Counted from the first letter of the stretch, positions 17,396 through 26,081 are shown. The stretch is DNA of 64,000 bases from Alistipes sp. (GCA_022767745.1 JALENN010000011.1:22054-86053); one strand, 5' to 3'. Translations and numbers: made by a program. Notes: generated from the letters alone by a model not told the origin.

Positions 17396-17551
17396 CTAAA
17401 GCTCCTCGGCCTTCACATGGGTGATCTTGCCGTCACGCATGATCACAAGTTCACCATCCTCCTTCTTCACTCTCTCTTTCAAGCGCTGCTGGGCGAGGAG
17501 TATCCCTGCATCTATTTTCTCCTGCATCTGCTCAATCTCTATCTCACTCAT
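17396..17551 (-). CDS. 51-residue partner protein of the zeta-toxin-like kinase (possible antitoxin)
   Basis: A short frame: MSEIEIEQMQEKIDAGILLA, then a basic helix (QQRLKERVKKED) and a final beta-like segment GELVIMRDGKITHVKAEEL. It starts 13 nt after the kinase stop, before a terminator, and no other gene competes for the space. Similar small proteins with an LAQQRL helix and a GKI/GKV tail occur next to zeta-like kinases in Bacteroidetes as far as I recall. An antitoxin or adaptor role is inference; classical epsilon antitoxins are larger and come first. Confidence 0.65.
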   Translation of the reverse strand: MSEIEIEQMQEKIDAGILLAQQRLKERVKKEDGELVIMRDGKITHVKAEEL

Positions 17552-17564
17552 AAGTCCAAGTATT

Positions 17565-18134
17565 TTACAGTTTGCATATTTGTCTATATCCTAACGAATC
17601 GACCACCTCCCTTATTTCGTCGCGCGCGCCGTAAGCTACCTTCTTAACGCCGTCGGCCGAACTGTTGTTGTAGATGACCCAGTAGTCACAGATCGGCATA
17701 TAGAGCGTCGTGAGGTAACGCAGACCGCGATAGTAGCGGCGACGCACCACTTCGGGCGGGACGTTGTGTCCGCCCTCGGCCACACGCCGTGCAACGCGCT
17801 CGACGGCCTGCTCGGGCGTAGGCAGCCAAAAGTACAGCAACGAAACGAAGTATCCCCTCTCCTGTGCCATTCGGATAAATCGCGCGTAGTAACGCGTAGC
17901 CAGCGTCGTCTCGAACGCAAAGTCGGCATTGTCCGACAGCAGCACATCCATGCGCTGACGCATCAACCGCCCTGCCTCGATCGACACGCGCGACGGATTG
18001 AACGGCGACAGGCCTTTCGCTATCTCGTCGGCGTTGACGAACTCGCGGCACTCGAGCATCTCCGGTAGGACGGCATATGAAGCCGTTGTTTTGCCGGCCC
18101 CGTTACACCCGGATATGACATAGAGTTTTGGCAT
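17565..18134 (-). CDS. Zeta-toxin family P-loop kinase
   Basis: 189 residues. The Walker A motif ISGCNGAGKTT is at residues 7-17; FVNADEIAKGLSP (about 37-49) supplies the conserved Asp and the substrate loop; FAFETTL (about 72-78) and REVV near the end complete the family pattern. Zeta toxins phosphorylate UDP-N-acetylglucosamine and so block peptidoglycan synthesis, but many chromosomal relatives have unproven substrates. It has its own strong promoter and is followed by a 51-residue gene. Confidence 0.87.
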   Translation of the reverse strand: MPKLYVISGCNGAGKTTASYAVLPEMLECREFVNADEIAKGLSPFNPSRVSIEAGRLMRQRMDVLLSDNADFAFETTLATRYYARFIRMAQERGYFVSLLYFWLPTPEQAVERVARRVAEGGHNVPPEVVRRRYYRGLRYLTTLYMPICDYWVIYNNSSADGVKKVAYGARDEIREVVDSLGYRQICKL

Positions 18135-18154
18135 ACGAATTATCCTCTGCTGGG

Positions 18155-18186
18155 CAAAGATAACACATAAACTTCAATTTTCCAAA
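18155..18186 (-). promoter_or_regulatory. Consensus promoter of the zeta-toxin-like operon
   Basis: On the minus strand TTTG (18183-18186), 20 nt, TATCTTTG (18155-18162). The start codon at 18134 is only 20 nt below the -7 element, so the leader is very short. Confidence 0.7.
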
Positions 18187-18248
18187 AGCCACCGGAAGCG
18201 CCCCGCGCCCGGCAAAGTGCGGCATGCGGCCAACTTCGTTGTGTTTTG

Positions 18249-18280
18249 TTTGCTTTTCGCGCAAAAAAACATTATATTTG
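18249..18280 (+). promoter_or_regulatory. Consensus promoter of the superoxide dismutase gene
   Basis: TTTG (18249-18252), 20 nt, TATATTTG (18273-18280), followed by a leader of about 45 nt to the ATG at 18332. It diverges from the kinase promoter about 60 nt away. Confidence 0.75.
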
Positions 18281-18331
18281 TTTGGCAAGGATAAGATTAC
18301 ACAACACCTTTTCACATAAAATTTTACAATC

Positions 18332-18937
18332 ATGGCTGCTTCAACGAAGTTTTCGCTCGCGCCCCTGCCCTACGACATGAAGGCTCTGGCGCCCCACATC
18401 TCGGAGGAGACCCTCCTCTACCACCACGACAAACACACGGCGGCCTATGTCGCCAAGCTCAACGAACTCATCGCCGGAACTCCCTACGAGGAGATGTCTC
18501 TCGAGGATATAATCCGCAAGGCCGACGGTCCGCTGTTCAACAACGCCGCACAGGCATGGAACCACGATTTCTACTTCGCGGCCCTCTCGCCCGCGCCGCA
18601 GCAGATGCCGTCAGGCACTCTGCTTGAGGCCGTTAACGCCGCATTCGGCGACACCGACACCCTCCGTCAGAAGATGACGCAGGCGGCCGTAGGACTCTTC
18701 GGATCGGGCTGGGTATGGCTCGCCGCCGACGCTAACGGCACCCTCTCGATAGTAAGCAAACCCAATGCCGGCAACCCCCTCACCGACGGCCTGCACCCGC
18801 TGCTGGCGATAGACGTATGGGAGCACGCCTACTACATCGACTACCGCAACGTCCGCGCCGACGGAGTGAAGGCCCTGTGGCAGGTTATCGACTGGCGCGT
18901 CATCGAGAGCCGTTACGCCACCATAGGCACAAAATAA
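18332..18937 (+). CDS. sodB: Iron/manganese superoxide dismutase
   Basis: 201 residues, cytoplasmic, no signal peptide. The four metal ligands of the family are in place: His31 (LLYHHDKH), His79 (AQAWNHDFYF), and Asp and His of AIDVWEHAYYIDY near residues 161-165. The AQAWNHDFYF block is of the iron type; Bacteroidales enzymes are often cambialistic, so the metal is not settled. It removes superoxide when these anaerobes meet oxygen. Monocistronic, with a consensus promoter upstream and a terminator downstream. Confidence 0.95.
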   Translation: MAASTKFSLAPLPYDMKALAPHISEETLLYHHDKHTAAYVAKLNELIAGTPYEEMSLEDIIRKADGPLFNNAAQAWNHDFYFAALSPAPQQMPSGTLLEAVNAAFGDTDTLRQKMTQAAVGLFGSGWVWLAADANGTLSIVSKPNAGNPLTDGLHPLLAIDVWEHAYYIDYRNVRADGVKALWQVIDWRVIESRYATIGTK

Positions 18938-19044
18938 CCGCCGCAAAAATCTGCCTAAAAAAAGGAAACAACGGCCACGAATGGGGAACAAACGGCCAGC
19001 CGCAGAAGCGTTGCCCCGCCGCGTTCGGGACCGAATCCGACAAA

Positions 19045-19080
19045 AAAACGGAGAGAATCCATACAGGTTCTCTCCGTTTT
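19045..19080. terminator. Bidirectional terminator between sodB and greA
   Basis: Stem AAAACGGAGAGAA (19045-19057) with TTCTCTCCGTTTT (19068-19080), 13 bp with a 10-nt loop. It has T runs on both strands and serves the convergent sod and greA transcripts. The rest of 18938-19185 holds no gene. Confidence 0.8.
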
Positions 19081-19185
19081 GATTTTGTGCTGCCTCGTCG
19101 GCCTTATACAGCCTTGTAGGCTTTCGTCCCCGCTCTTTTGCCGCAGCGGCTCACGGCCGAAGCCGTCGTGCCGCGGCCACGGGCA

Positions 19186-19662
19186 TCAGATGCTGATGTC
19201 GAGGATCTCGAACTTGATAACGCCGGCGGGCACCGTCACCTCGACCAGATCGCCCTTCTTGCGGCCCAGCAGGGCCTTGGCGATGGGCGTGCCGATGGCG
19301 AGCTTGCCCTCGCGCAGGTTGGCCTCGTTCTCCGAGACGATGGTGTATACCACCTGCTTGTTGTTATTGTGGTTAAGCAGCGTCACCTTGCTAAGGATCT
19401 GCACCTTGCTCTTGTCGATCTTCGATTCGTCGATAACGCGGGCATTGGTGAGCGTCTGCTCCAGTTTGGCGATGCGCATCTCCAGTAGACCCTGCGCCTC
19501 GCGTGCCGCATCGTACTCAGCATTCTCCGACAGATCGCCCTTGTCGCGCGCTTCGGCAATAGCCGCCGATATGGCAGGACGCTCCACCGAACGCATATGA
19601 TTGAGCTCATCCTTGAGCTTCTGCAATCCTTCCGCCGTAAGATAAATAACCTCTTTCGCCAT
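19186..19662 (-). CDS. greA: Transcription elongation factor GreA
   Basis: 158 residues, the normal length. The N-terminal coiled coil carries the acidic tip motif ARDKGDLSENAEYDAAREAQ; the C-terminal FKBP-like domain has IVSENEANLREGKLAIGTPI and GRKKGDLVEV. GreA inserts its coiled coil into the RNA polymerase secondary channel and stimulates cleavage of backtracked transcripts. The start ATG at 19662 gives the canonical MAKEVIYLTAEGLQKLKDEL. Confidence 0.96.
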   Translation of the reverse strand: MAKEVIYLTAEGLQKLKDELNHMRSVERPAISAAIAEARDKGDLSENAEYDAAREAQGLLEMRIAKLEQTLTNARVIDESKIDKSKVQILSKVTLLNHNNNKQVVYTIVSENEANLREGKLAIGTPIAKALLGRKKGDLVEVTVPAGVIKFEILDISI

Positions 19663-19753
19663 AACTAAAACAGTAAAAAACTAGAATTCCAACCTGCCGA
19701 ACAAGCCGAAAGATCAGAATCCCTTATTAACAATTGATTTTCAATAACTGAAA

Positions 19754-19785
19754 CAAAGATAAGCAGAATATTTCTAATTTCCAAC
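19754..19785 (-). promoter_or_regulatory. Promoter of greA
   Basis: On the minus strand GTTG (19782-19785), 20 nt, TATCTTTG (19754-19761). The leader to the ATG is about 85 nt. Nothing else recognisable is in 19663-19942. Confidence 0.6.
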
Positions 19786-19942
19786 TTTTCAGCGACAAAA
19801 AGGCATCCGAACCGTGCCGCCGGCCACTCATACCGCCGGCCCGACGTAATATCCCCGACGGTCCCGTCCTCTGCGTCCGGGTAAACGCAGCCGGGGCCCC
19901 GAGCCGCAGCCCGGAGCCCCGACATTACACTCGCCAACCGTA

Positions 19943-21001
19943 CTACTGTGCCGCCGTCTGCCCGTCTGCGGCAACAGCGCCGTCAAAGTTCATCAGGTAG
20001 ACGAAGTGCTGCAGCTCGCGCACCATGTTGCGTTTCTCGCCCTTGGGCGCATAGACGTAGCAGTCTAGCGTAACGACCTCGCCCGTGGCCTGGTTAACCG
20101 TCGTATAGCTTACGAAGGGGCCTCCCATGACGTAGTTCTCGACGTCCCACAGGCCCGCCATCTCGATCCACGTGCGGCCGCCGATCTCAAGCATGCGCAT
20201 CTGCGGCTCGAAGTCGATATAGTTCTCGCCCGAAGCGTCGGCGATCTGCTTCACTGTCGACATGTACGACCCGTCGGCCGGACCCGGTATGCGGGCGGCG
20301 AACTTGTCGCGCGCGGCAATCAGCGACTCGACCGAAAGCGATCCCTTGCCGCCGTAGGGGTACTTGTAGATGAAGAATCCCTGGCTCGAGGCGGGGAACT
20401 CCTGCGAGATCCACACCATGTCGTCGCTCTGCGTGCGCACGGTGAAGTTATCGGGAACGAACATCTGCATGCCGAATTTCTCGCGCAGCAGCGCCTCGGT
20501 CTGCTGCGAATAGTAGCGCTTGCCGTAGTCCACCGAACGGTCGCGCTCGGCCTTCTCCAGCACGCGGACGATGTTGTCGCGGTTAGCGGATACATACTCG
20601 GCCAGCGTCTTGTCGTCGGGACCCTTTATCGAGACGAAGATCTGCGGTTTGGCCGTAACGTCGTAGCGCACCGTGATCGAGGGTTCGGCAACGGCGCCGT
20701 CGACCTGCACGGTGATGATGTTACGGTGGCGCTCCACCAGGCTGCCGAAGTTGTTGGGCAGGATGCGCAGCACGTCGAACATGGGTTCGTATGTCGTCAG
20801 CTCCGACACGGGCTGCTTCAGCACCGCCTGCAGCGTATCGCCCAGCTCGCTCTGCCAGTCGGGCTGCGCGCAGACGACAATCACCTCGTAGGGATTGCCC
20901 GTGGTGGAACTCTCCGACGACACCTTGTGGAAGGCGTCGCATCCGACGGCCGCGACGCACAACAGCGCCATGGCCGCGATATTTTTCAGTACACGTTTCA
21001 T
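19943..21001 (-). CDS. DUF4837 family lipoprotein
   Basis: 352 residues from the ATG at 21001, which gives MKRVLKNIAAMALLCVAAVGC and a lipobox; the open frame runs further upstream but without a signal. The body fits DUF4837: GNPYEVIVVCAQPDWQSELG, EPMFDVLRILPNNFGSLVER, SQEFPASSQGFFIYKYPYGG. This is a Bacteroidetes family of unknown function, seemingly periplasmic or on the outer membrane. Monocistronic, with its own consensus promoter in the divergent gap with the deacetylase gene. Confidence 0.88.
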   Translation of the reverse strand: MKRVLKNIAAMALLCVAAVGCDAFHKVSSESSTTGNPYEVIVVCAQPDWQSELGDTLQAVLKQPVSELTTYEPMFDVLRILPNNFGSLVERHRNIITVQVDGAVAEPSITVRYDVTAKPQIFVSIKGPDDKTLAEYVSANRDNIVRVLEKAERDRSVDYGKRYYSQQTEALLREKFGMQMFVPDNFTVRTQSDDMVWISQEFPASSQGFFIYKYPYGGKGSLSVESLIAARDKFAARIPGPADGSYMSTVKQIADASGENYIDFEPQMRMLEIGGRTWIEMAGLWDVENYVMGGPFVSYTTVNQATGEVVTLDCYVYAPKGEKRNMVRELQHFVYLMNFDGAVAADGQTAAQ

Positions 21002-21054
21002 AATCGCATTGTTTTCAGTCCAGAGCCGCCCGCACGGCGGCCCAAATACACTCA

Positions 21055-21085
21055 CAAATATATGCCAAAAAACACTTTCGGCAAA
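21055..21085 (-). promoter_or_regulatory. Consensus promoter of the DUF4837 gene
   Basis: On the minus strand TTTG (21082-21085), 19 nt, TATATTTG (21055-21062). On the plus strand TATTTTTG (21116-21123) is a candidate -7 box for the divergent deacetylase-ubiX pair, without a clear -33. Confidence 0.65.
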
Positions 21086-21191
21086 ATAGATACCCCGTTT
21101 TACGTAAAAAAGCACTATTTTTGCCATGCGCCGCCGCAGCCTGCGGCAATGGCCCGCAGCGGCCGCGCCCCACAGCGAAAAAAGACCATAC

Positions 21192-21800
21192 ATGAAGATA
21201 AATCCACCGAAGTTCATACGGCGCCTCTACCCCGACATGATATGGGAGATGGACGACCGCAACGGCGTATTCCTCACCTTCGACGACGGGCCCACGCCCG
21301 GCATCACGGAGTGGATACTCGCCACGCTGCGGCGCTACGACGCCAAGGCCACGTTCTTCGTGCTGGGCAAGAACGCCGAACTCTATCCCGACCTCTACCA
21401 GCGCATGCGCGACGAGGGCCACAAGATAGGCAACCACACCTACTCGCACCAGAAGGGATGGGGCATGCCCCTCGAGAAGTATATCGAGGATGTGGACTTC
21501 GCCGACGACATACTCCACAGCGACCTCTTCCGCCCGCCCTACGCCCGCGTCACCCCATCGCAGATGCGCGCTGTGGGACAGCGCTACAAGATCATCATGT
21601 GGAACATCCTCTCGCGCGACTACACCTCGGCCATATCGCCCGCGGAGTGCTACCGCGGCGTGGTGAAGTACATCCAGCCCGGATGCATCATCGCCTTCCA
21701 CGACAGCGAGAAATCGTTCCGCAACATGAGCTACGCCCTGCCGCGCGTGCTGGAGCGGATAAAGGAGATGGGGCTCAAATGCAAGATAATAGAACTGTAG
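21192..21800 (+). CDS. Polysaccharide deacetylase (NodB homology domain)
   Basis: 202 residues from the ATG at 21192. NodB motifs in order: FLTFDDGPTPG (catalytic and metal Asp pair), GNHTYSHQ (metal His pair), FRPPYARV, and near the end IIAFHDSEKS with the C-terminal His. No signal peptide is evident, so it may act on the cytoplasmic face or on a lipid-linked sugar. The family removes N-acetyl groups from chitooligosaccharide-like or peptidoglycan substrates. ubiX starts 1 nt after its stop, so the two are co-translated. Confidence 0.92.
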   Translation: MKINPPKFIRRLYPDMIWEMDDRNGVFLTFDDGPTPGITEWILATLRRYDAKATFFVLGKNAELYPDLYQRMRDEGHKIGNHTYSHQKGWGMPLEKYIEDVDFADDILHSDLFRPPYARVTPSQMRAVGQRYKIIMWNILSRDYTSAISPAECYRGVVKYIQPGCIIAFHDSEKSFRNMSYALPRVLERIKEMGLKCKIIEL

Positions 21801-21801
21801 C

Positions 21802-22353
21802 ATGAAGGTAATACTGGCCGTCACGGGCGCCAGCGGCGCCATCTACGCCCGGCAATGCGCCGAGCGGATGCTCCGTGCCCCGCAGGTGGAGCAGATAGCA
21901 CTCATCGTGAGCGACAACGGCCGCCGCGTGATGGAGTACGAGGGCGAAAGCATCCCCGAATCAGACCGTATCGTCCGATACCGCAACGACGACATGTTCT
22001 GCCCCGCAGCCAGCGGCTCGGCCCGCTACGAGGCCATGATCGTGGTGCCCGCATCGATGGGAAGCATCGGCCGCATCGCCGCCGGAGTGTCGCTCTCGCT
22101 CATCGAGCGCGCTGCCGACGTCATGCTCAAGGAGCGCCGCAGGCTCGTGTGCGTGGTGCGCGAAACGCCATACTCGTCGCTGCACCTGCGCAACATGGCC
22201 GCACTGACCGATGCCGGCGCCATAATCGTACCCGCCTCGCCCTCGTTCTACTCGCACCCCGCGACCATCGATGATCTGGCCGCCACCGTCACCGAACGCG
22301 CACTGGCACAGGCCGGCATCGACACGCCCCATTATGAGTTTGAGGGTAAATAA
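21802..22353 (+). CDS. ubiX: UbiX-type flavin prenyltransferase
   Basis: 183 residues with the family motifs TGASGAIYARQ (FMN phosphate binding), VVPASMGSIGRIAAG and VRETPYSSLHLRNM. UbiX attaches a dimethylallyl group to FMN to make prenyl-FMN, the cofactor of UbiD-type decarboxylases. No ubiD gene is in this window, so the client enzyme must be elsewhere. Directly downstream of the deacetylase gene. Confidence 0.93.
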   Translation: MKVILAVTGASGAIYARQCAERMLRAPQVEQIALIVSDNGRRVMEYEGESIPESDRIVRYRNDDMFCPAASGSARYEAMIVVPASMGSIGRIAAGVSLSLIERAADVMLKERRRLVCVVRETPYSSLHLRNMAALTDAGAIIVPASPSFYSHPATIDDLAATVTERALAQAGIDTPHYEFEGK

Positions 22354-22360
22354 AATGCGT

Positions 22361-22399
22361 ACGTGCGCACGTGTTTTTCCGGATTTTTTAGTATCTTTG
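22361..22399 (+). promoter_or_regulatory. efp promoter with an upstream palindrome
   Basis: TATCTTTG (22392-22399) is a perfect -7 box, about 40 nt above the efp start. No TTTG lies at -33; instead the region begins with the perfect palindrome ACGTGCGCACGT (22361-22372), followed by TTTTT. The palindrome may be a weak terminator for ubiX or an operator. Confidence 0.5.
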
Positions 22400-22440
22400 C
22401 GCCGCTTGAAAATTTCAAATCGTAAAAAAATACAGAACTT

Positions 22441-23013
22441 ATGACCATCACAGCAGCAGACATCAAGATCGGCATGTGCATCGAAATGGACGGCAAGACC
22501 TATCTCGTGGTCGATTTCCAGCACTGCAAGCCCGGTAAGGGCCCCGCTTTCGTTCGTTCGAAGCTCAAGAACCTCGAGAACGGTCGCGTCATCGAGAACA
22601 CCTTCTCGTCGGTAAGCCAGAAGATCGAGCAGGTACGCGTCGAGCGCCGCCCCTACCAGTTCACCTATGAGGATGACCTGGGCGCACACTTCATGCACAC
22701 CGAGACCTTCGAGGAGATCAACATCGACAAGAACCTGATCAACAACTACGACCTGATGGCCGACGGCCAGATCGTAGAGGTGATGTTCCACACCGACAAG
22801 GAGATCGTTCTTTCGGCCGAACTGCCCCCCATCGTTGACATGGAGGTTACCTACACCGAGCCGGGCATCAAGGGCGACACCGCCTCTACCAATTCGCTCA
22901 AGCCCGCTACCGTGAACACGGGCGCTACGATCAAGGTTCCCCTCTTCATCAACACGGGCGACAAGATCCGCGTCGACACCCGCACGCGCGAGTACTACGA
23001 GCGCATCCGCTAA
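22441..23013 (+). CDS. efp: Elongation factor P
   Basis: 190 residues. The N-terminal KOW-like domain carries the functional loop KPGKGPAF with Lys33 at its tip, the position that is modified in other bacteria. The two OB domains follow (MVEVMFHTDKE-like region; GDTASTNSLKPATVNTGATI, VPLFINTGDKIRVDTRT). EF-P relieves ribosome stalling at polyproline stretches. Modification enzymes are not encoded nearby. Has its own promoter and a strong terminator. Confidence 0.96.
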   Translation: MTITAADIKIGMCIEMDGKTYLVVDFQHCKPGKGPAFVRSKLKNLENGRVIENTFSSVSQKIEQVRVERRPYQFTYEDDLGAHFMHTETFEEINIDKNLINNYDLMADGQIVEVMFHTDKEIVLSAELPPIVDMEVTYTEPGIKGDTASTNSLKPATVNTGATIKVPLFINTGDKIRVDTRTREYYERIR

Positions 23014-23081
23014 ACGGCGCAACGGCGGAGGGCAACCCCCGACGGCACCGACAGCAGGGCCGGATCGAAGGCCGACAAGAT

Positions 23082-23115
23082 ACACCCGACGGAATGGATT
23101 CCGCCGGGTGTTTTC
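23082..23115 (+). terminator. Terminator of efp
   Basis: ACACCCG-CGGAAT stem (23082 onward) with ATTCCG-CGGGTGT ending at 23111, one mismatch, then TTTT. Confidence 0.75.
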
Positions 23116-23214
23116 GTATAATACAGCAGACACCGGCACCCGGCCGCACGCTTTTTGCCCAAAAAATCGCCTGTTTGCTTTTTTACCCGAAAAATTGAAT
23201 TACCTTTGCCGACA

Positions 23215-23574
23215 ATGGCAACGTCGCGAACAGGATATGCCCGCAAACTCGGAGCCCTGCTCCTGCTGCTGCTCTTCACCGAATATCTGGGCAGCACGAC
23301 GCTCTTTGTGCACAGCCACCACATCGACGGGCAGCTGATCGTGCACTCGCACCCCTATTCCGGCACAACCGACAATCCCAACCACTCACACTCGACGCAG
23401 CAGTGCAAGGCCATAAGCCTGCTGTCGTTCTTCACGGCGCTGGCCGCAATCCTCGGACTGCCGTCGCTCGCCGTCAGCATGCCGTCGCACGCACTGGCCG
23501 TACGCCGCGCCTCGGTACTGCGCCTGACGCCCGCCGTACACTTCGGCCTGCGTTCGCCGCCGGCAACAGTCTGA
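23215..23574 (+). CDS. Small His-rich membrane or periplasmic protein
   Basis: 119 residues from the ATG at 23215. Residues about 11-30 form a hydrophobic helix, followed by a His-rich segment (VHSHHID, LIVHSHPYSG, NPNHSHST) with at least three HxH clusters, then a second hydrophobic helix (LLSFFTALAAILGLPSLAV). The clusters suggest binding of zinc, copper or a similar metal. It lies 141 nt upstream of a TonB-dependent receptor; I recall similar His-rich small proteins beside such receptors in Bacteroides. The -7 element TACCTTTG (23201-23208) ends only 6 nt before the ATG. Confidence 0.7.
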   Translation: MATSRTGYARKLGALLLLLLFTEYLGSTTLFVHSHHIDGQLIVHSHPYSGTTDNPNHSHSTQQCKAISLLSFFTALAAILGLPSLAVSMPSHALAVRRASVLRLTPAVHFGLRSPPATV

Positions 23575-23715
23575 TTCTATTTCATGTATTACCATGACTT
23601 CTTCGTGCCGCACAAAAGCCGCACGGAGACAGCCCGTATGCATACGCATGCCACGGCATGACGTACGGCTGTGCCGTACACACAAACCATATCCATTACT
23701 TAACGACACGATAAA

Positions 23716-26067
23716 ATGAAGACAATATATATGCTCGCCGCCATACTGATGGCTGCGGCACCGCTCATCGACACCAACGCCTCAACCTTCGGAATGCCCG
23801 ACACCCCGCCCGCCGAGACCGCCGGCACCGACTCGCCCGACCAGCGCAAGGGCATCGACGCCAACATCTACGGACACATCGTATCGCCCGAGAGCCACGA
23901 GCACATCCCCTTCGTGACCATTTCGATAAAGGGTACCACCATAGGCACCACGGCCGACGCCACGGGCCACTACTACCTGAAGAACCTGCCCGAGGGCAAA
24001 TGCACCGTCGTAGCCGAGGCGATCGGCTACCGCACCGTCGAGCAGACGATCGAAGTCAAGCGCAACAGCACCGTGGAGGTGAACTTCGTCATGGAGGAGC
24101 AGACGCTCGCCGTGGACGAGGTGGTCGTATCGGCCACACGCAACGAGACCAACAAGAAGAGCTCGGCGGTGATCGTCAACGTCGCCTCGTCGAAGCTCTT
24201 CGACAACACGGCGTCGACCAACCTGGCCGAGACGATGAAATTCCAGTCGGGACTGCGCATCGAGAACAACTGCGGCAACTGCGGCACCACACAGCTGCGC
24301 ATAAACGGACTCGACGGCCAGTACTCGCAGATACTGCTCGACTCGAACCCCATATTCAGTTCGCTGGCGGCCGTATACGGGCTTGAGCAGCTGCCCACGT
24401 CGATGATCGAGCGCGTGGAGGTGATCCGCGGCGGCGGGTCGGCCCTCTTCGGCTCGAACGCCATAGGCGGCGTGGTGAACATCATCACCAAAGAGCCGCT
24501 GCGCAACTCGCTCACGCTTTCGAACGTAACCAACGTGGCAAAGGACGGCACCGCGGAGTTCAACACGGCCCTCAACGGCTCGTTCGTATCGGATGACCGC
24601 CGTGCGGGCATATACCTTTTCGGCATGGTTAAGAACCGCGACGCCTACGACCGCAACAAGGACGGCTACACCGACATCCCGCACCTGAAATCGGAGACCA
24701 TCGGGTTCCGCGGCTACTACAAGACCTCAGCCTACACCAAACTGACGGCCGAGTACCACCACATACACGAGTTCCGCCGCGGCGGCGACTCGATAGAGCT
24801 CGCACCGCACCTCACCAACATAGCCGAGCAGCTCGACCACCAGATCGACGGCGGCAGCCTGCGCTTCGACGGCTTCTCGGCCGACTCGCGCCACCGCTAC
24901 GGCGTCGGCATCTCGGCACAGGGCATACACCGCGACAGCTACTACGGCACCGACAAGAACCCCGACACCTACGGCCACACCAACGACCTGACCATCGTGG
25001 CATCGGCACAGTACACCTACTCGTTCGAGCGCTGCCTCTTCTTGCCGGCGCAGCTCACCGCGGGCGCCGAGTACACCTACAACGACCTGTCGGACGACTT
25101 CCCCGCCGTCGGCCGCCACATGACGCAGACCGTGCAGTCGGGAGGCGCATACCTGCAGAACGAGTGGCAGAGCGAGAAGGTAAACATCATCATCGGCGGC
25201 CGTCTCGACGCCCACAACATGGTCGACAAACCGATCTTCTCGCCCCGCGCCAACGTACGCTACTCGCCCCACCGCAACGTAGGGCTGCGCCTGAGCTACT
25301 CGAGCGGCTACCGCGCCCCGCAGGCCTACAACGAGGACCTGCACATCGACGTCCTGAACCGCCAGGCGGCAATCATAAAAATCGACCCCAACCTCAAGCC
25401 CGAGCACTCGCACAGCGTGAGCGCCTCGGCCGACCTCTACCACAACTTCGGCCGCGTGCAGACCAACCTGCTCATCGAGGGCTTCTACACCGACCTGAAG
25501 GATGTGTTCGCCCTCTCGAAGGTGGGCGAGGACGAGGCCGGCAACATAATCAAGCTGCGCCACAACGCCTCGGGCGCCACCGTCAAGGGCATAACCGCCG
25601 AGTTCAAGGTCGGCATGCCCGGCATATTCGAGCTGCAGGCGGGCTACACCTTCCAGCGCAGCCGCTACGACGAACCCGAGCGCTGGTCGGACAACGTCGA
25701 GCCGCAGCGTCGCATGTTCCGCTCGCCCGACAGCTACGGATACATGACCGCCGACTTCGACGTCACGCGCCGCTTCTCGGCATCGCTCTTCGGCAACTAC
25801 ACGGGCCCGATGCTCGTGCAGCACAACGCCGGATACATCGCCCAGGACACCGAGCGCCTTACGCCCTCGTTCTGGGACATGGGCCTGCGCATGGCCTACG
25901 AGTTCCGCCTGTCGGATTTCATCGGCATGGAGCTGAGCGCCGGCATCAAGAACATCTTCGACAGCTTCCAGCGAGACCTCGACTACGGCCCGGCCAAGGA
26001 TTCGGTCTACATCTACGGACCCACGCAGCCGCGCACGTTCTTCGTGGGACTGAAGTTCACCCTCTGA
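23716..26067 (+). CDS. TonB-dependent outer-membrane receptor, possibly for a metal or metal complex
   Basis: 783 residues. Signal peptide; residues about 50-130 are a carboxypeptidase-D-like beta domain (IYGHIVSPESHEHIPFVTIS, TGHYYLKNLPEG); residues about 130-265 are the plug (VDEVVVSATRNETN, NNCGNCGTTQLRINGLDG, IERVEVIRGGGSALFGSNA, GGVVNIITKEP); the rest is a 22-strand barrel. The plug has a Cys pair in NCGNC. The segments SSGYRAPQAYNED and DPNLKPEHSHS recall the FRAP/NPNL boxes of heme receptors, so heme remains an alternative to zinc or another metal. There is no SusD partner, so this is not a glycan-uptake pair. Confidence 0.88.
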   Translation: MKTIYMLAAILMAAAPLIDTNASTFGMPDTPPAETAGTDSPDQRKGIDANIYGHIVSPESHEHIPFVTISIKGTTIGTTADATGHYYLKNLPEGKCTVVAEAIGYRTVEQTIEVKRNSTVEVNFVMEEQTLAVDEVVVSATRNETNKKSSAVIVNVASSKLFDNTASTNLAETMKFQSGLRIENNCGNCGTTQLRINGLDGQYSQILLDSNPIFSSLAAVYGLEQLPTSMIERVEVIRGGGSALFGSNAIGGVVNIITKEPLRNSLTLSNVTNVAKDGTAEFNTALNGSFVSDDRRAGIYLFGMVKNRDAYDRNKDGYTDIPHLKSETIGFRGYYKTSAYTKLTAEYHHIHEFRRGGDSIELAPHLTNIAEQLDHQIDGGSLRFDGFSADSRHRYGVGISAQGIHRDSYYGTDKNPDTYGHTNDLTIVASAQYTYSFERCLFLPAQLTAGAEYTYNDLSDDFPAVGRHMTQTVQSGGAYLQNEWQSEKVNIIIGGRLDAHNMVDKPIFSPRANVRYSPHRNVGLRLSYSSGYRAPQAYNEDLHIDVLNRQAAIIKIDPNLKPEHSHSVSASADLYHNFGRVQTNLLIEGFYTDLKDVFALSKVGEDEAGNIIKLRHNASGATVKGITAEFKVGMPGIFELQAGYTFQRSRYDEPERWSDNVEPQRRMFRSPDSYGYMTADFDVTRRFSASLFGNYTGPMLVQHNAGYIAQDTERLTPSFWDMGLRMAYEFRLSDFIGMELSAGIKNIFDSFQRDLDYGPAKDSVYIYGPTQPRTFFVGLKFTL

Positions 26068-26081
26068 CGGCAGGACATACA

